Shown: in pieces, positions 1 through 7,290 of the stretch
Layout: every line of letters begins with the position of its first letter
How positions within the stretch are numbered: position 1 is the stretch's first letter
Assembly (NCBI RefSeq): GCF_019704555.1
Contig: NZ_AP024745.1
Span: forward strand, 9,573,501 to 9,637,500
Direction of reading: 5' to 3'
Length of the DNA stretch: 64,000 bases
From: Actinoplanes sp. L3-i22
GTDB lineage: Bacteria; Actinomycetota; Actinomycetes; Mycobacteriales; Micromonosporaceae
Position numbers and translations under genes: made by a program
Notes under the pieces: model-generated
Told to the model about the DNA's origin: nothing
What the model saw: only the letters and a program-made list of their open reading frames with translations
The model's database searches: none

Positions 1-471
1 TTCGGCGGCGTGCTGCTGATCGGCTTCGCCGGGCGGGGCGGCGAGCCGGCCGATCCGCTCGGGGTGGCGCTCTGCCTGATCTCCGCCGCGGCCTGGGCGA
101 TCGGCGTCACCCTGCAGAAGCCGACGCTGCGCCGGCTGCCCGCGCTGCAGGTCACGCAGATGGCCTGCGTCGTCGGCATGATCGTGACGCTGCCGTTCAC
201 CGGCGGGCTGATCGACGATCTGAGTTCGGCGCCGGCCGGCTCGATCGCCGGGGTGGTCTATCTCGGGCTGGTGCCGACCGCGCTGGCGTTCGGCACCTGG
301 GCCTACGCGCTCGCCAACATGAACGCCGGCCGGCTGGGCGTCACCACCTACCTGGTGCCGCCGCTGACGATCCTGCTCGCCTGGCCGATCCTGTCCGAAA
401 CTCCCCATCCGCTGGCCATCGCCGGCGGCGCCGTCGCCCTGCTCGGCGTCGCGCTCGCCCGCCGCAGATGA
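1..471 (+). CDS. EamA/DMT-family transporter, C-terminal part
   Basis: The reading frame is open from the first base, so the gene begins left of the window and about 156 residues of the C-terminal half are visible. These are hydrophobic and form about five membrane segments, ending in 'GGAVALLGVALARRR', the usual end of the second EamA repeat of drug/metabolite exporters. The segment 'YLGLVPTALAFGTWAYAL' followed by a proline-rich 'YLVPPLTILLAWPIL' matches the conserved tail of that family. The substrate cannot be told. The next gene is convergent. Confidence 0.85.
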   Translation, partial: FGGVLLIGFAGRGGEPADPLGVALCLISAAAWAIGVTLQKPTLRRLPALQVTQMACVVGMIVTLPFTGGLIDDLSSAPAGSIAGVVYLGLVPTALAFGTWAYALANMNAGRLGVTTYLVPPLTILLAWPILSETPHPLAIAGGAVALLGVALARRR

Positions 472-604
472 CACCACGCGGTGGTCCATGCCGGCATCCC
501 GGCGCCGGCTTCAACCACAATTGCGACGGTACGACGTTGGCACCGCCCGCCCGCACCATCCGCGACCGTCGACGAAGAGCCGGGTGAAAGCGCCCGGCGC
601 ATCT

Positions 605-1273
605 CTACGCACGGTAACCGTCGAAGAGTGGACCGCCGGCTGCCTCCAGCACCTCCGTGGCCAGCTCGGCCGGATCCTCACGAGCGGCCAGCCAGCGGTC
701 GGCGAAGTCCCGGTCGTGCTCACGCAGGTCGCGCAGGAGCCACTTGCCGCCGCTGACCCAGCGCCCGGCGAACGACAGCATCGCCTCGGCGGTGCCGGTC
801 CACAGGCTCGCCGCGATCACCGTGCGTTCACCCGGGTCGATCGCGTGGTGGAGGTCGTCCAGGCCGTCGGTGAGCCCGTAGCGCAGCCAGTCGTGCTCCT
901 CGCGGGAGAGCGGGCCCGGCCCGTCCGCGAGGATCCGGGCACACCACTGTGGCAGGTCGCCGGGGTCACCGAGCAGGACCACACCGTCGGCGAGCATGCG
1001 GTGCGTGCTCGGCTTGCGCCGGGCCCGCTCGCTCTCCAGGAAGCCGGTGAGCTTCGCGCGGGTGTGCACGAAGAACTCCACCGGCCAGCCCTCGTGGTGC
1101 AGGCTCTCCCGATGACCGGGATCGGTCTCGTCGAGGACGACGATGTCCAGGTCGGAGCCCGCGGTGCGGTGCGGGCCGACGACGCTGCCGGTGAGCATCG
1201 CCCAGTCGGCGGCGGGGAAACGGTCCTGCACGAGTCGACGGGCGACGTCCACCGGGTCCATGACCGCGATCAT
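605..1273 (-). CDS. Nucleotidyltransferase-domain protein
   Basis: A 222-residue soluble protein. Residues about 28-47 contain the polymerase-beta-type nucleotidyltransferase signature: 'LTGSVVG' followed by 'GSDLDIVVLDE', giving the G-S and D-x-D residues that bind metal and NTP. The rest is helical and resembles substrate-binding halves of aminoglycoside nucleotidyltransferase-like or MNT-type enzymes. The acceptor is unknown. There is no HEPN partner next to it, so a toxin-antitoxin role is not supported. No Shine-Dalgarno is visible before either of two possible ATG codons (1273 or 1261). It lies convergent to the transporter. Confidence 0.75.
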   Translation of the reverse strand: MIAVMDPVDVARRLVQDRFPAADWAMLTGSVVGPHRTAGSDLDIVVLDETDPGHRESLHHEGWPVEFFVHTRAKLTGFLESERARRKPSTHRMLADGVVLLGDPGDLPQWCARILADGPGPLSREEHDWLRYGLTDGLDDLHHAIDPGERTVIAASLWTGTAEAMLSFAGRWVSGGKWLLRDLREHDRDFADRWLAAREDPAELATEVLEAAGGPLFDGYRA

Positions 1274-1497
1274 GCCGTACCGAACGAATTCGGTCTTCGG
1301 GAAAAGCGGGCCGCCCGTTCGCTCGATTCGGGCAAATTTTTCAAGGTTTTTCGAGGAGTGCTCTGACCTGCGGATTCGACCCCGGATCCGGGCGCTCCGG
1401 AGGGGGTCGCGGCGGAGGGGCGTTGAACCGGCCGGGCCGCGGGCCCCGTATGGCCCCCCAACCGGTGAACATCGACGTCCAACGACGAGGAGTGATC

Positions 1498-2316
1498 ATG
1501 AGGTCGCGCACGTACCGACGGAACCCGGGTAATCGGCGAAAGACGATCGGCGCGGTAGTGGTCGCGGGAGTGCTGGTGGTCTCCGGCGTCGCCGGGGTTC
1601 AGTTCGCGAACGCGAGCACCCAGCCCAAGGCAGCCGATCTGCTGAGCGTCGACGGTCAGCAGTTCGACGTGTCCAAGTGTCAGGCTGTGCAGGTCAACGC
1701 GGGTGCCGTGGTCTGTGACGGCGAGGCGCTGCAGCCGGTCCAGGCGCAGGACGCGGGTCAGGCCGCGGTGGCTTCGGCGCAGGCGCTCGAGGCGGCGTGC
1801 GACCAGTTCGCGCTGGACGCCGCGGCGGCCGCCGGCGAGCAGGCCGGTGCGGCCGCGGAGCAGAGCGCGGCGGAGAACAAGGCCGACAACAAGAAGCTGA
1901 CCAAGAAGTACCTCAAGTCGCTGAAGAAGGCCTCGAAGGCGGCCGAGGCAGCCGGCGCCGCGGACGAGCAGAACGCGGACGACCAGGGCGCGGCCGGTGC
2001 CGCCGGTGCGGACGACCAGGGTGCGGCCGGGGATCAGGGCGCGGCTGGCGACCAGGGTGCGGCCGGCGACCAGGGTGCGGCGGCGAACGACGCGGCGGCG
2101 ACCGCGGTGACGTCGGCGCAGGCCAGCCTGCTGCAGGCGTGCCTGGCACTGGCCGACGCGAAGGCCGTCGTGGCGGCCGGCGCCGGTGCGGCGGGCGCGG
2201 GCGCCGACGACCAGGGTGCGGCCGGTGACCAGGGCGCGGCCGGTGCGGACGAGCAGGGTGCGGCGGACGACGCGGGTGCGGCGAGCTCGGCTCCGGCCAC
2301 GGCCGCCAAGAAGTGA
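1498..2316 (+). CDS. Exported Ala/Gly-rich protein with DQGAAG repeats
   Basis: A 272-residue protein. The ATG at 1498 is chosen because GAGGAG lies just before it; a longer frame exists upstream. The N-terminus is basic (MRSRTYRRNPGNRRK), followed by a hydrophobic stretch ending in 'QFANAS', a good signal peptide with cleavage after ANA. A central lysine-rich helix 'KKLTKKYLKSLKKASK' is followed by about ten copies of a DQGAAG-type hexapeptide (18-nt repeats near 1980-2095 and 2205-2280). Two Cys pairs lie in the folded part. I do not recognise a family. Low-complexity acidic repeats after a basic helix suggest a surface or wall-associated protein, which is inference. A strong terminator follows. 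Confidence 0.75.
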   Translation: MRSRTYRRNPGNRRKTIGAVVVAGVLVVSGVAGVQFANASTQPKAADLLSVDGQQFDVSKCQAVQVNAGAVVCDGEALQPVQAQDAGQAAVASAQALEAACDQFALDAAAAAGEQAGAAAEQSAAENKADNKKLTKKYLKSLKKASKAAEAAGAADEQNADDQGAAGAAGADDQGAAGDQGAAGDQGAAGDQGAAANDAAATAVTSAQASLLQACLALADAKAVVAAGAGAAGAGADDQGAAGDQGAAGADEQGAADDAGAASSAPATAAKK

Positions 2317-2337
2317 CCTGCTGACAGCGCGAACTCG

Positions 2338-2372
2338 GAGGGGCGGGCGGCCTGCCCGCCCCTCGGTGTTTT
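2338..2372 (+). terminator. Rho-independent terminator after the repeat-protein gene
   Basis: Perfect 11-bp inverted repeat GAGGGGCGGGC / GCCCGCCCCTC with a 5-nt loop, followed by GGTGTTTT. It starts about 20 nt after the stop of the preceding gene and isolates it from the lectin gene. Confidence 0.85.
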
Positions 2373-2411
2373 CCTGCGGAAGCCCGGAGCGCATTCGTAG
2401 GATGATTGCTT

Positions 2412-2837
2412 ATGCGGCGAATCACCCGTTTTCTGACCGCTCTGACGACGGGCATGCTGGCGTCCGCGCCCGTTGCGGCCCCGCCGCCGCTGCACCAGGG
2501 CTGGATTCAGACCAAGGCGGACAGCGGTCGCTGCCTGACCGGCGGGCCGATCGGAACGGTGCTGAGCACTCACCGGTGCGGCAATGACACGCCCGGCCAG
2601 GACTGGTTCCAGGCCAGCAGCGGAAAGCTCTACAACGGCGAGAACTGCATTCGAGCCGAGGGTACGGTCGTCCGGGTCGCCGAGTGCAACGGGGCCGATC
2701 CGGCGCAGGAGTGGTGGCTGACCGAGGCGATCCGCAACGGACAGTACGGGCCGTGCCTCACCGAGGAGCGCTCCGGCAAGGTCCGGCTCCGTACCTGTAC
2801 GTGGCGGATCGAGCAGAAATGGATCGCCGATTCCTGA
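2412..2837 (+). CDS. Secreted ricin-type (QxW) beta-trefoil lectin
   Basis: A 141-residue protein. An N-terminal signal peptide (MRRITRFLTALTTGMLASAPVAA) precedes a single domain with three QxW repeats, 'QDWFQ', 'QEWWL' and 'QKWIA', spaced about 40 residues apart, as in the three lobes of a ricin-B carbohydrate-binding trefoil. Six cysteines (for example 'GRCLTGG', 'ENCIRAEG', 'GPCLTEE') suit an extracellular, disulphide-bonded fold. Such domains are usually attached to glycoside hydrolases; here the domain stands alone. The ATG at 2412 is taken as start; a TTG lies two codons upstream. The gene ends inside a terminator hairpin. Confidence 0.85.
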   Translation: MRRITRFLTALTTGMLASAPVAAPPPLHQGWIQTKADSGRCLTGGPIGTVLSTHRCGNDTPGQDWFQASSGKLYNGENCIRAEGTVVRVAECNGADPAQEWWLTEAIRNGQYGPCLTEERSGKVRLRTCTWRIEQKWIADS

Positions 2838-2850
2838 TCGGCGATCCATT
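2818..2850 (+). terminator. Hairpin spanning the lectin stop codon
   Basis: A perfect 14-bp inverted repeat (AATGGATCGCCGAT / ATCGGCGATCCATT, 5-nt loop) begins inside the last codons of the lectin gene, with the TGA at the edge of its loop. No U-tract follows directly, but a CTTTTTG run lies about 40 nt on. It could terminate or stabilise the transcript end. Confidence 0.6.
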
Positions 2851-2859
2851 CGCACCGCA

Positions 2860-2912
2860 GGCTCAAGCTTTCCGCACTGCGGGCTCAAGCTTTTTGCTCT
2901 GCTGGCTCAAGC
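2860..2912 (+). repeat. Three direct copies of GGCTCAAGC
   Basis: The nonamer GGCTCAAGC occurs three times at 22-nt spacing (starting at 2860, 2882 and 2904), each preceded by a CTGC-like motif. The last copy enters the 3' end of the convergent MFS gene. Function unknown; it may be part of the intergenic termination region. Confidence 0.5.
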
Positions 2913-4121
2913 GGGCCGGCGGGCGGTCATCGCGGCGACCGTGCCGAGCAGGGCCAGCATCAGGGCGACGAAGCCGGTCATCGCGGCCAGCGGCGTGAAG
3001 GCCTGCGTCGCGAGTCCGAGACCGATCACCGGGACGGTGAGTCCGAGGTACGCGATCAGGAACAGGCCGGCCAGCGCCTCGCCGCGACGCGACGGGGCGG
3101 CCAGGACGGCGACCGTGCCGACCGCGGTCTTGAACAGGGTGCCCGCGCCGATCCCGGCGATCATGCCGCCGAGGACGAAGACCGGCAGGCTGGCCAGGTA
3201 CATGCCGGTCAGCAGGACCAGGACGCCGGCGCCCTGGGCGGTCAGGCCGAGCGTGAGCTTCGCGGTCGCGGAGAGCCGGCCGGTCAGGGCCTGCGCGGCG
3301 GCCGCGGCGCCGAAGACGGCGAAGACCAGGCCGCCGGCCAGGACCCGCGACGAGTGGTGCAGGGTGCCGGCCACGAAACCGGGCGCGACCGAGGTGAACA
3401 GGCCGAAGACGGCGAACGCGGCGAAACCGGCGGCGAGGTAGCCCGCGACGGTGCGGTCCGCGCTGATCCGCTGCGGGCGGTAGGCCGGCTTGACCAGCCG
3501 CTCCCGCACGGTCTCCGGGGTCAGGGCGACGGCGGCGACGGCGACCAGGAGAAGAACGGCGAAGACAATGTACGGCGTACGCAAAGGGCCCTCGACGTAC
3601 GTCGAAATCAGCCCGGCCAGAAGCGACCCGGCGCCGAGGCCGCCGGTGTTGACCGCCGTGGAGACCACCTCGAAGCGCTGCTTGGACGCCTCGGGCCGGT
3701 GCACCGCGTGCAGTTCGTGCAGGTAGGCGGTCGCGGTCGCGGTGATCATGCCGACGCCGAGACCGGTCAGGAAGCGAGCGCCGAGCAGCACCGGCAGCGA
3801 CGTGCCGGTGAGGAACAGCACCGCGGCGACCAGCTCCAGCCCCAGCGCGGGGATCAGGATCTTCTTGCGGCCGACCCAGTCCGACACGTGGCCGGCGAGC
3901 AGCAGGCTGATCACCACGCCGACGGCGTAGACGGCGAACACGACGGTGACGGTGAACGTGGAGAAGCCGTCCCGGGCCACGTAGAGCGGGTAGAGCGGGG
4001 TCGGGACGGTGGAGAACGCCATCGCGATCAGGAACGCGGCGGCGATCATCCAGAACCCGGCGCCGTGCCGGGTCTTCACAGACGCATCGGTGAGACGCGG
4101 AGCAGGAGCCAGAACAGTCAT
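2907..4121 (-). CDS. MFS transporter
   Basis: A 404-residue membrane protein with about 12 hydrophobic segments. After the first helix it has 'PTPLYPLYVARDGFS', and the loop 'LAGHVSDWVGRKKIL' is the family's motif A (GxxxDxxGRKK) between helices 2 and 3. The second half starts around 'RISADRTVAGYLAAGFAAF'. It probably exports a small molecule. The ATG at 4121 is used because translation upstream would run into the divergent promoter region. It is transcribed divergently from a LysR gene 81 bp away, the classic arrangement of an exporter controlled by its neighbouring regulator. Confidence 0.88.
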   Translation of the reverse strand: MTVLAPAPRLTDASVKTRHGAGFWMIAAAFLIAMAFSTVPTPLYPLYVARDGFSTFTVTVVFAVYAVGVVISLLLAGHVSDWVGRKKILIPALGLELVAAVLFLTGTSLPVLLGARFLTGLGVGMITATATAYLHELHAVHRPEASKQRFEVVSTAVNTGGLGAGSLLAGLISTYVEGPLRTPYIVFAVLLLVAVAAVALTPETVRERLVKPAYRPQRISADRTVAGYLAAGFAAFAVFGLFTSVAPGFVAGTLHHSSRVLAGGLVFAVFGAAAAAQALTGRLSATAKLTLGLTAQGAGVLVLLTGMYLASLPVFVLGGMIAGIGAGTLFKTAVGTVAVLAAPSRRGEALAGLFLIAYLGLTVPVIGLGLATQAFTPLAAMTGFVALMLALLGTVAAMTARRPA

Positions 4122-4166
4122 GCCCACAGCATCCGCACCAGCAAGCATCACGTCCAACACAAGTTT

Positions 4167-4196
4167 TTGAAGACTACGATCAGTATCAGTGATACT
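4167..4196 (+). promoter_or_regulatory. LysR-gene promoter with palindromic operator
   Basis: TTGAAG (4167-4172) and GATACT (4191-4196) are separated by 18 nt and look like -35 and -10 boxes. The expected start of transcription, 6-7 nt after the -10 box, falls on the ATG at 4203, so the message is probably leaderless. A perfect palindrome AGTATC-agt-GATACT (4182-4196), of the T-N11-A kind bound by LysR proteins, covers the -10 box and suggests autorepression. Confidence 0.6.
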
Positions 4197-4202
4197 TGCT
4201 GG

Positions 4203-5096
4203 ATGGAGCTGCGTCAGCTGGAGTACTTCATCGCGGTCGCCGAGGAGCAGCACTTCTCCCGGGCCGCCGTCCGCCTGCACGTGGTCCAGTCCGCGGTCTC
4301 CGCGGCGATCAAGTCGCTGGAACGCGAGCTCGGCGCCCAGCTGCTGGACCGCAACGCCAAGCGGGTGCTGCTCACCGATGCCGGCGCCGCCCTGCTGCCC
4401 CGGGCGCGGATCGCGCTGGACGCGGCGCGCGACGCCCGGGACGCGGTCGACGAGGTGCGCGGCGGCCTGCGCGGAACGTTACGTCTCGGCGTGCTCACCT
4501 CGATCCGCATGCTGGACCTGCCCGCGCTGCTCGGTGAGTACCATCGCCGCCACCCGGACGTGCTGCTACAGACCAGCGCCGCGCCGTCCGGCTCGGCCGG
4601 CCTGGTCGAGCGGCTCACCGAGCACCGCCTCGACCTGGCGTTCGTGTCGCTGCCCGGCCCACCGCCGGCCGGCATCCGGCTGATCGACCTGGCATGCGCG
4701 CGGCTCGATCTGGTGGTCCCGGCCGAGCATCCGCTGGCCGGGCGGGCCAGCGTGCCGATCACCGAGCTGGCCGGGATGGACTTCGTCGACTCGCCGATCG
4801 GCTTCGGCAACCGGGCGGTGTCCGACCGGGCGTTCGCGGCGGCCGGGGTCCGGCGCCGGGTGACGATCGAGATCAGCGACATCGGCACCGGGGTGGGCTA
4901 CGCCGAGCACGGGCTGGGGATCGCGCTGCTCCCCCGCTTCCTGCTGCGCGACGCGACCACGGTGGCGACGCTGGAGGTGACCGGCGCCGATCTGAGCTGG
5001 CCGCTGTCGCTGGCGATCCCGGCGGACCGTACGCCGGGCGCGGCCACCAAGGCGCTGATCGCCCTGGTCCGGGCGGTCTTCCGCAATCCGGAGTAG
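4203..5096 (+). CDS. LysR-family transcriptional regulator
   Basis: A 297-residue protein. The winged helix-turn-helix at residues 1-60 begins 'MELRQLEYFIAVAEEQHFSR' and continues 'AAVRLHVVQSAVSAAIKSLE', the standard LysR DNA-binding unit. A periplasmic-binding-like effector domain occupies residues about 90-295. It most likely controls the divergent MFS transporter and itself through the palindrome at 4182-4196. The ATG at 4203 has no Shine-Dalgarno, consistent with a leaderless transcript. The effector is unknown. Confidence 0.92.
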   Translation: MELRQLEYFIAVAEEQHFSRAAVRLHVVQSAVSAAIKSLERELGAQLLDRNAKRVLLTDAGAALLPRARIALDAARDARDAVDEVRGGLRGTLRLGVLTSIRMLDLPALLGEYHRRHPDVLLQTSAAPSGSAGLVERLTEHRLDLAFVSLPGPPPAGIRLIDLACARLDLVVPAEHPLAGRASVPITELAGMDFVDSPIGFGNRAVSDRAFAAAGVRRRVTIEISDIGTGVGYAEHGLGIALLPRFLLRDATTVATLEVTGADLSWPLSLAIPADRTPGAATKALIALVRAVFRNPE

Positions 5097-5167
5097 TCCT
5101 GGCACCACCCCGGAAGCTAACGCCAGCAGGATCGTGGCGGGCCTGCCGGGTGAATAGCGTCGTTCTC

Positions 5168-6397
5168 ATGCGGACACTTCGACGATTCATCGCGGCAGTG
5201 CTGCTCACTGCCGTCGCGGGGGCGGCCATGGGCGCGCCCGCCGCGGCATCCACATCGGTGGTCACCCGGGGCTCGCTGGTCGCGGTCAACCCGATCACGA
5301 CCTACGAGTCCCGGGCCCAGGTCCAGGGATTGCTCACGGCAGGCGGCTTCGATGCCGCCGATGCGAGGTACGGCGTGAGCCTCCACCAACTCATCTATCG
5401 CACCGTCGACACCCGCGGGCAGGTCACCACCGCCAGCGGACTGGTCGCGTTGCCGGTCAACGACGCCCGGCACCTGCGCACCGTGTCGTTCGCGCACGGC
5501 ACCTCGGTGTATCGGGGGGACGCCCCGTCGGTCGCCGACGACCTGTTCCTCACCGGGCCGGCCATCACGTTCGCCTCCGCCGGGTTCGCCGCGGTGGCGC
5601 CCGACTATCTGGGGCTCGGCGCCGGCACCGGGCCGCACCCGTGGATGGACGTGCCGACCGAGACCAGCGCCTCGCTGGATCTGCTCCGGGCCGCGAAGAC
5701 CTTCGCCGCGCGGCAGGGGATCGGGCTGGATCGGGAGGTCTACGCCTCCGGGTTCTCGCAGGGGGCGTCGGCGGCGCTGGGGCTGTCCGAGGCGCTGCAG
5801 GGCGGGGCCGATCCGTGGTTCCGGGTGGCGGCGGTCGCCCCGATCAGCGGGGCGTATGCGTTGCGCAAGGCGGAGATCCCGGCCGTCTTCACCCCCGAGG
5901 TGCAGCCCCGGCTGGCGGCGGCGTACATGGCCTATCTGCTGACGTCGTACGACCGGGTGCACGACATCTACCGGGATCCGGCGGAGGTCTTCAAGCCCGA
6001 CTACGTCGCGATCGGGGATCTGCTCGACGCCAGCCACCCCGGGCCGGAGGTGCTCGAAGGGGTGCCGGCCACGGTCGACGACCTGCTCACCGACGCCGGG
6101 CGGGACCTGCTGCGCCGGCCGAACGCACGGTTCGCGGCGGCGCTGCGGGAAGCGGACAGCGTCTGCGAGTGGGCGCCGCGGGTCCCGGTGCGGCTCTACT
6201 TCAGCCCCGGCGACGAGCAGGCGGTGAACGCGAACACGGTGGCCTGCCGGTCGTCGTTCGCGGCTCGCGGGGTGCGGGTTCCGGCGGTGGACGTCGGGGT
6301 GGACACGTCCTACAGCGGCATGGTGCACGAGGGGTCGGAGCTGCTGGCGGTTCCGCAGATCGCCCGCTGGTTCAGCACGATGGCCGGCTCGCACTAG
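5168..6397 (+). CDS. Secreted lipase-like alpha/beta hydrolase
   Basis: A 409-residue protein. The signal peptide (residues 1-29, 'MRTLRRFIAAVLLTAVAG' then 'APAAAS') directs export. The nucleophile elbow is 'ASGFSQGASAALG' with Ser in GFSQG; a later 'FSPGDEQAVNANT' supplies the likely Asp and 'GMVHEGSELLAV' the His. Length and layout resemble secreted lipase/esterase proteins of actinobacteria. The upstream frame is open, but the ATG at 5168 begins the signal peptide. It stands alone between LysR and low-complexity DNA. Confidence 0.82.
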   Translation: MRTLRRFIAAVLLTAVAGAAMGAPAAASTSVVTRGSLVAVNPITTYESRAQVQGLLTAGGFDAADARYGVSLHQLIYRTVDTRGQVTTASGLVALPVNDARHLRTVSFAHGTSVYRGDAPSVADDLFLTGPAITFASAGFAAVAPDYLGLGAGTGPHPWMDVPTETSASLDLLRAAKTFAARQGIGLDREVYASGFSQGASAALGLSEALQGGADPWFRVAAVAPISGAYALRKAEIPAVFTPEVQPRLAAAYMAYLLTSYDRVHDIYRDPAEVFKPDYVAIGDLLDASHPGPEVLEGVPATVDDLLTDAGRDLLRRPNARFAAALREADSVCEWAPRVPVRLYFSPGDEQAVNANTVACRSSFAARGVRVPAVDVGVDTSYSGMVHEGSELLAVPQIARWFSTMAGSH

Positions 6398-6894
6398 CGC
6401 CCGGCCCGGACAGGCGGCCGCCAGCCACCCGGTTGGCGTCCGCCTCAGCCGTCATCCCACCAGCCGCCACCCCTGCCCGTCGCCCGTCCCCACCAGCCCC
6501 CTCCTCACGGCGCCCTCCTGAACGGCGCCCACCCACGCTGCCCCGTCCCGAACAGCGCAGCTCCCAAGCAGTGCCCTCCCGAGCGGGACTCTCCCGAGCG
6601 GCGCCCCCAATCCGCACCCACCCGAGCAGCGCCCACCGAGCAGCGCGTTCCCGAGCAGCGCGTTCCCGAGCGACGCCATCCCGAGCGGCGCCCTTTTGGC
6701 CGATCGCGGGACGGGAATGGGTGAGGCGATGGCGGGTGGCTCTAAAGGATTAGCCGGGTTGGTGGGTTCTTGGGGTGACGAATGGTCCGCCCACGCTGTC
6801 GGGGCGCAAGCTGGGATCTTTTCCTCTAGCCGGGCAAATCGGGTGGACATAGCTTGGAGGGCGAAAGCAGAAATCACGCACAGTTGAGGAAGCC
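6398..6894. other. Gene-free low-complexity stretch
   Basis: About 500 bp with no convincing gene. The left part is proline-codon-like C-rich DNA; 6480-6695 is made of degenerate direct repeats. From about 6700 the sequence becomes less GC-rich and probably holds the promoter of the small gene at 6895. Confidence 0.5.
6540..6695. repeat. Degenerate 15-nt-type direct repeats (CCCGAGCAGCG)
   Basis: Variants of CCCGAGCAGCGCGTT recur about eight times; the clearest copies are adjacent at 6640-6675 with a 15-nt period. The array decays to both sides. No open frame here has codon use like the neighbouring genes. Confidence 0.55.
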
Positions 6895-7041
6895 ATGCAT
6901 CGCCGTCACCCGTCCCACCCGGCTGCTGTCCGTCGCCGGTCGGCGCTCGTCCTCCTGCTCACCTCGGCCGCCCTGTTCGGCGGCGTGCAGCACTTCGTCG
7001 CCGCGCCGTCGCATTGCCCGGCCCACCAGGCCTGCAGATAG
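6895..7041 (+). CDS. Small secreted peptide, 48 residues
   Basis: ATG at 6895 is preceded by TTGAGGAAGCC, a good ribosome binding site with GAGGA six nt from the start. The peptide has a basic start (MHRRHPSHPAAVRRRS), a hydrophobic core (ALVLLLTSAALFGGVQHF) and a short tail 'VAAPSHCPAHQACR' with two cysteines, so it reads as a signal peptide or membrane anchor plus a tiny Cys-containing tail. No family is recognised. Support rests on the ribosome binding site and the signal-like composition; it could be chance. Confidence 0.45.
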   Translation: MHRRHPSHPAAVRRRSALVLLLTSAALFGGVQHFVAAPSHCPAHQACR

Positions 7042-7200
7042 CGCCGAGCGCGACTTCCCCGCGCGCAGCCGACACTGCCGGGACGGGGCGCGGGGCACCG
7101 CACGGCCGAGCATGGCGCGGACATGAAGCCCGAGGCACGGCACGAGGCCCGGGCACGGCAGGCGCGAGACACGAGGTGCAACTCGGGACGGCGCGGGCGC

Positions 7201-7288
7201 GAGACGCGGGCGCGAGACGCGGGCGCGAGACGCGGGCGCGAGACGCGGGCGCGAGACGCGGGCGCGAGACGCGGGCGCGAGACGCGGG
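7201..7288. repeat. Seven tandem 13-bp repeats (GAGACGCGGGCGC)
   Basis: Nearly perfect copies begin at 7201, 7214, 7227, 7240, 7253, 7266 and 7279 (the last partial). The array ends two bases before the stop codon of the minus-strand gene at 7291. The 13-nt period is not a multiple of three, so it is not coding. Related shorter motifs (GGCGCGAGAC) lie just left of it. Confidence 0.9.
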
Positions 7289-7290
7289 GG

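Noticed and set aside
473..485. ACCAC-gcg-GTGGT as terminator of the EamA gene
   Set aside because: Short stem and no U-tract.
605..1273. HEPN/MNT toxin-antitoxin system
   Set aside because: The nucleotidyltransferase has no HEPN neighbour and is larger than MNT antitoxins.
6452..6877. A 141-residue minus-strand frame with LGNALLG repeats resembling pentapeptide repeats
   Set aside because: The repeat does not fit A(D/N)Lxx, there is no ribosome binding site and codon use is poor. It looks like translation of the low-complexity DNA.
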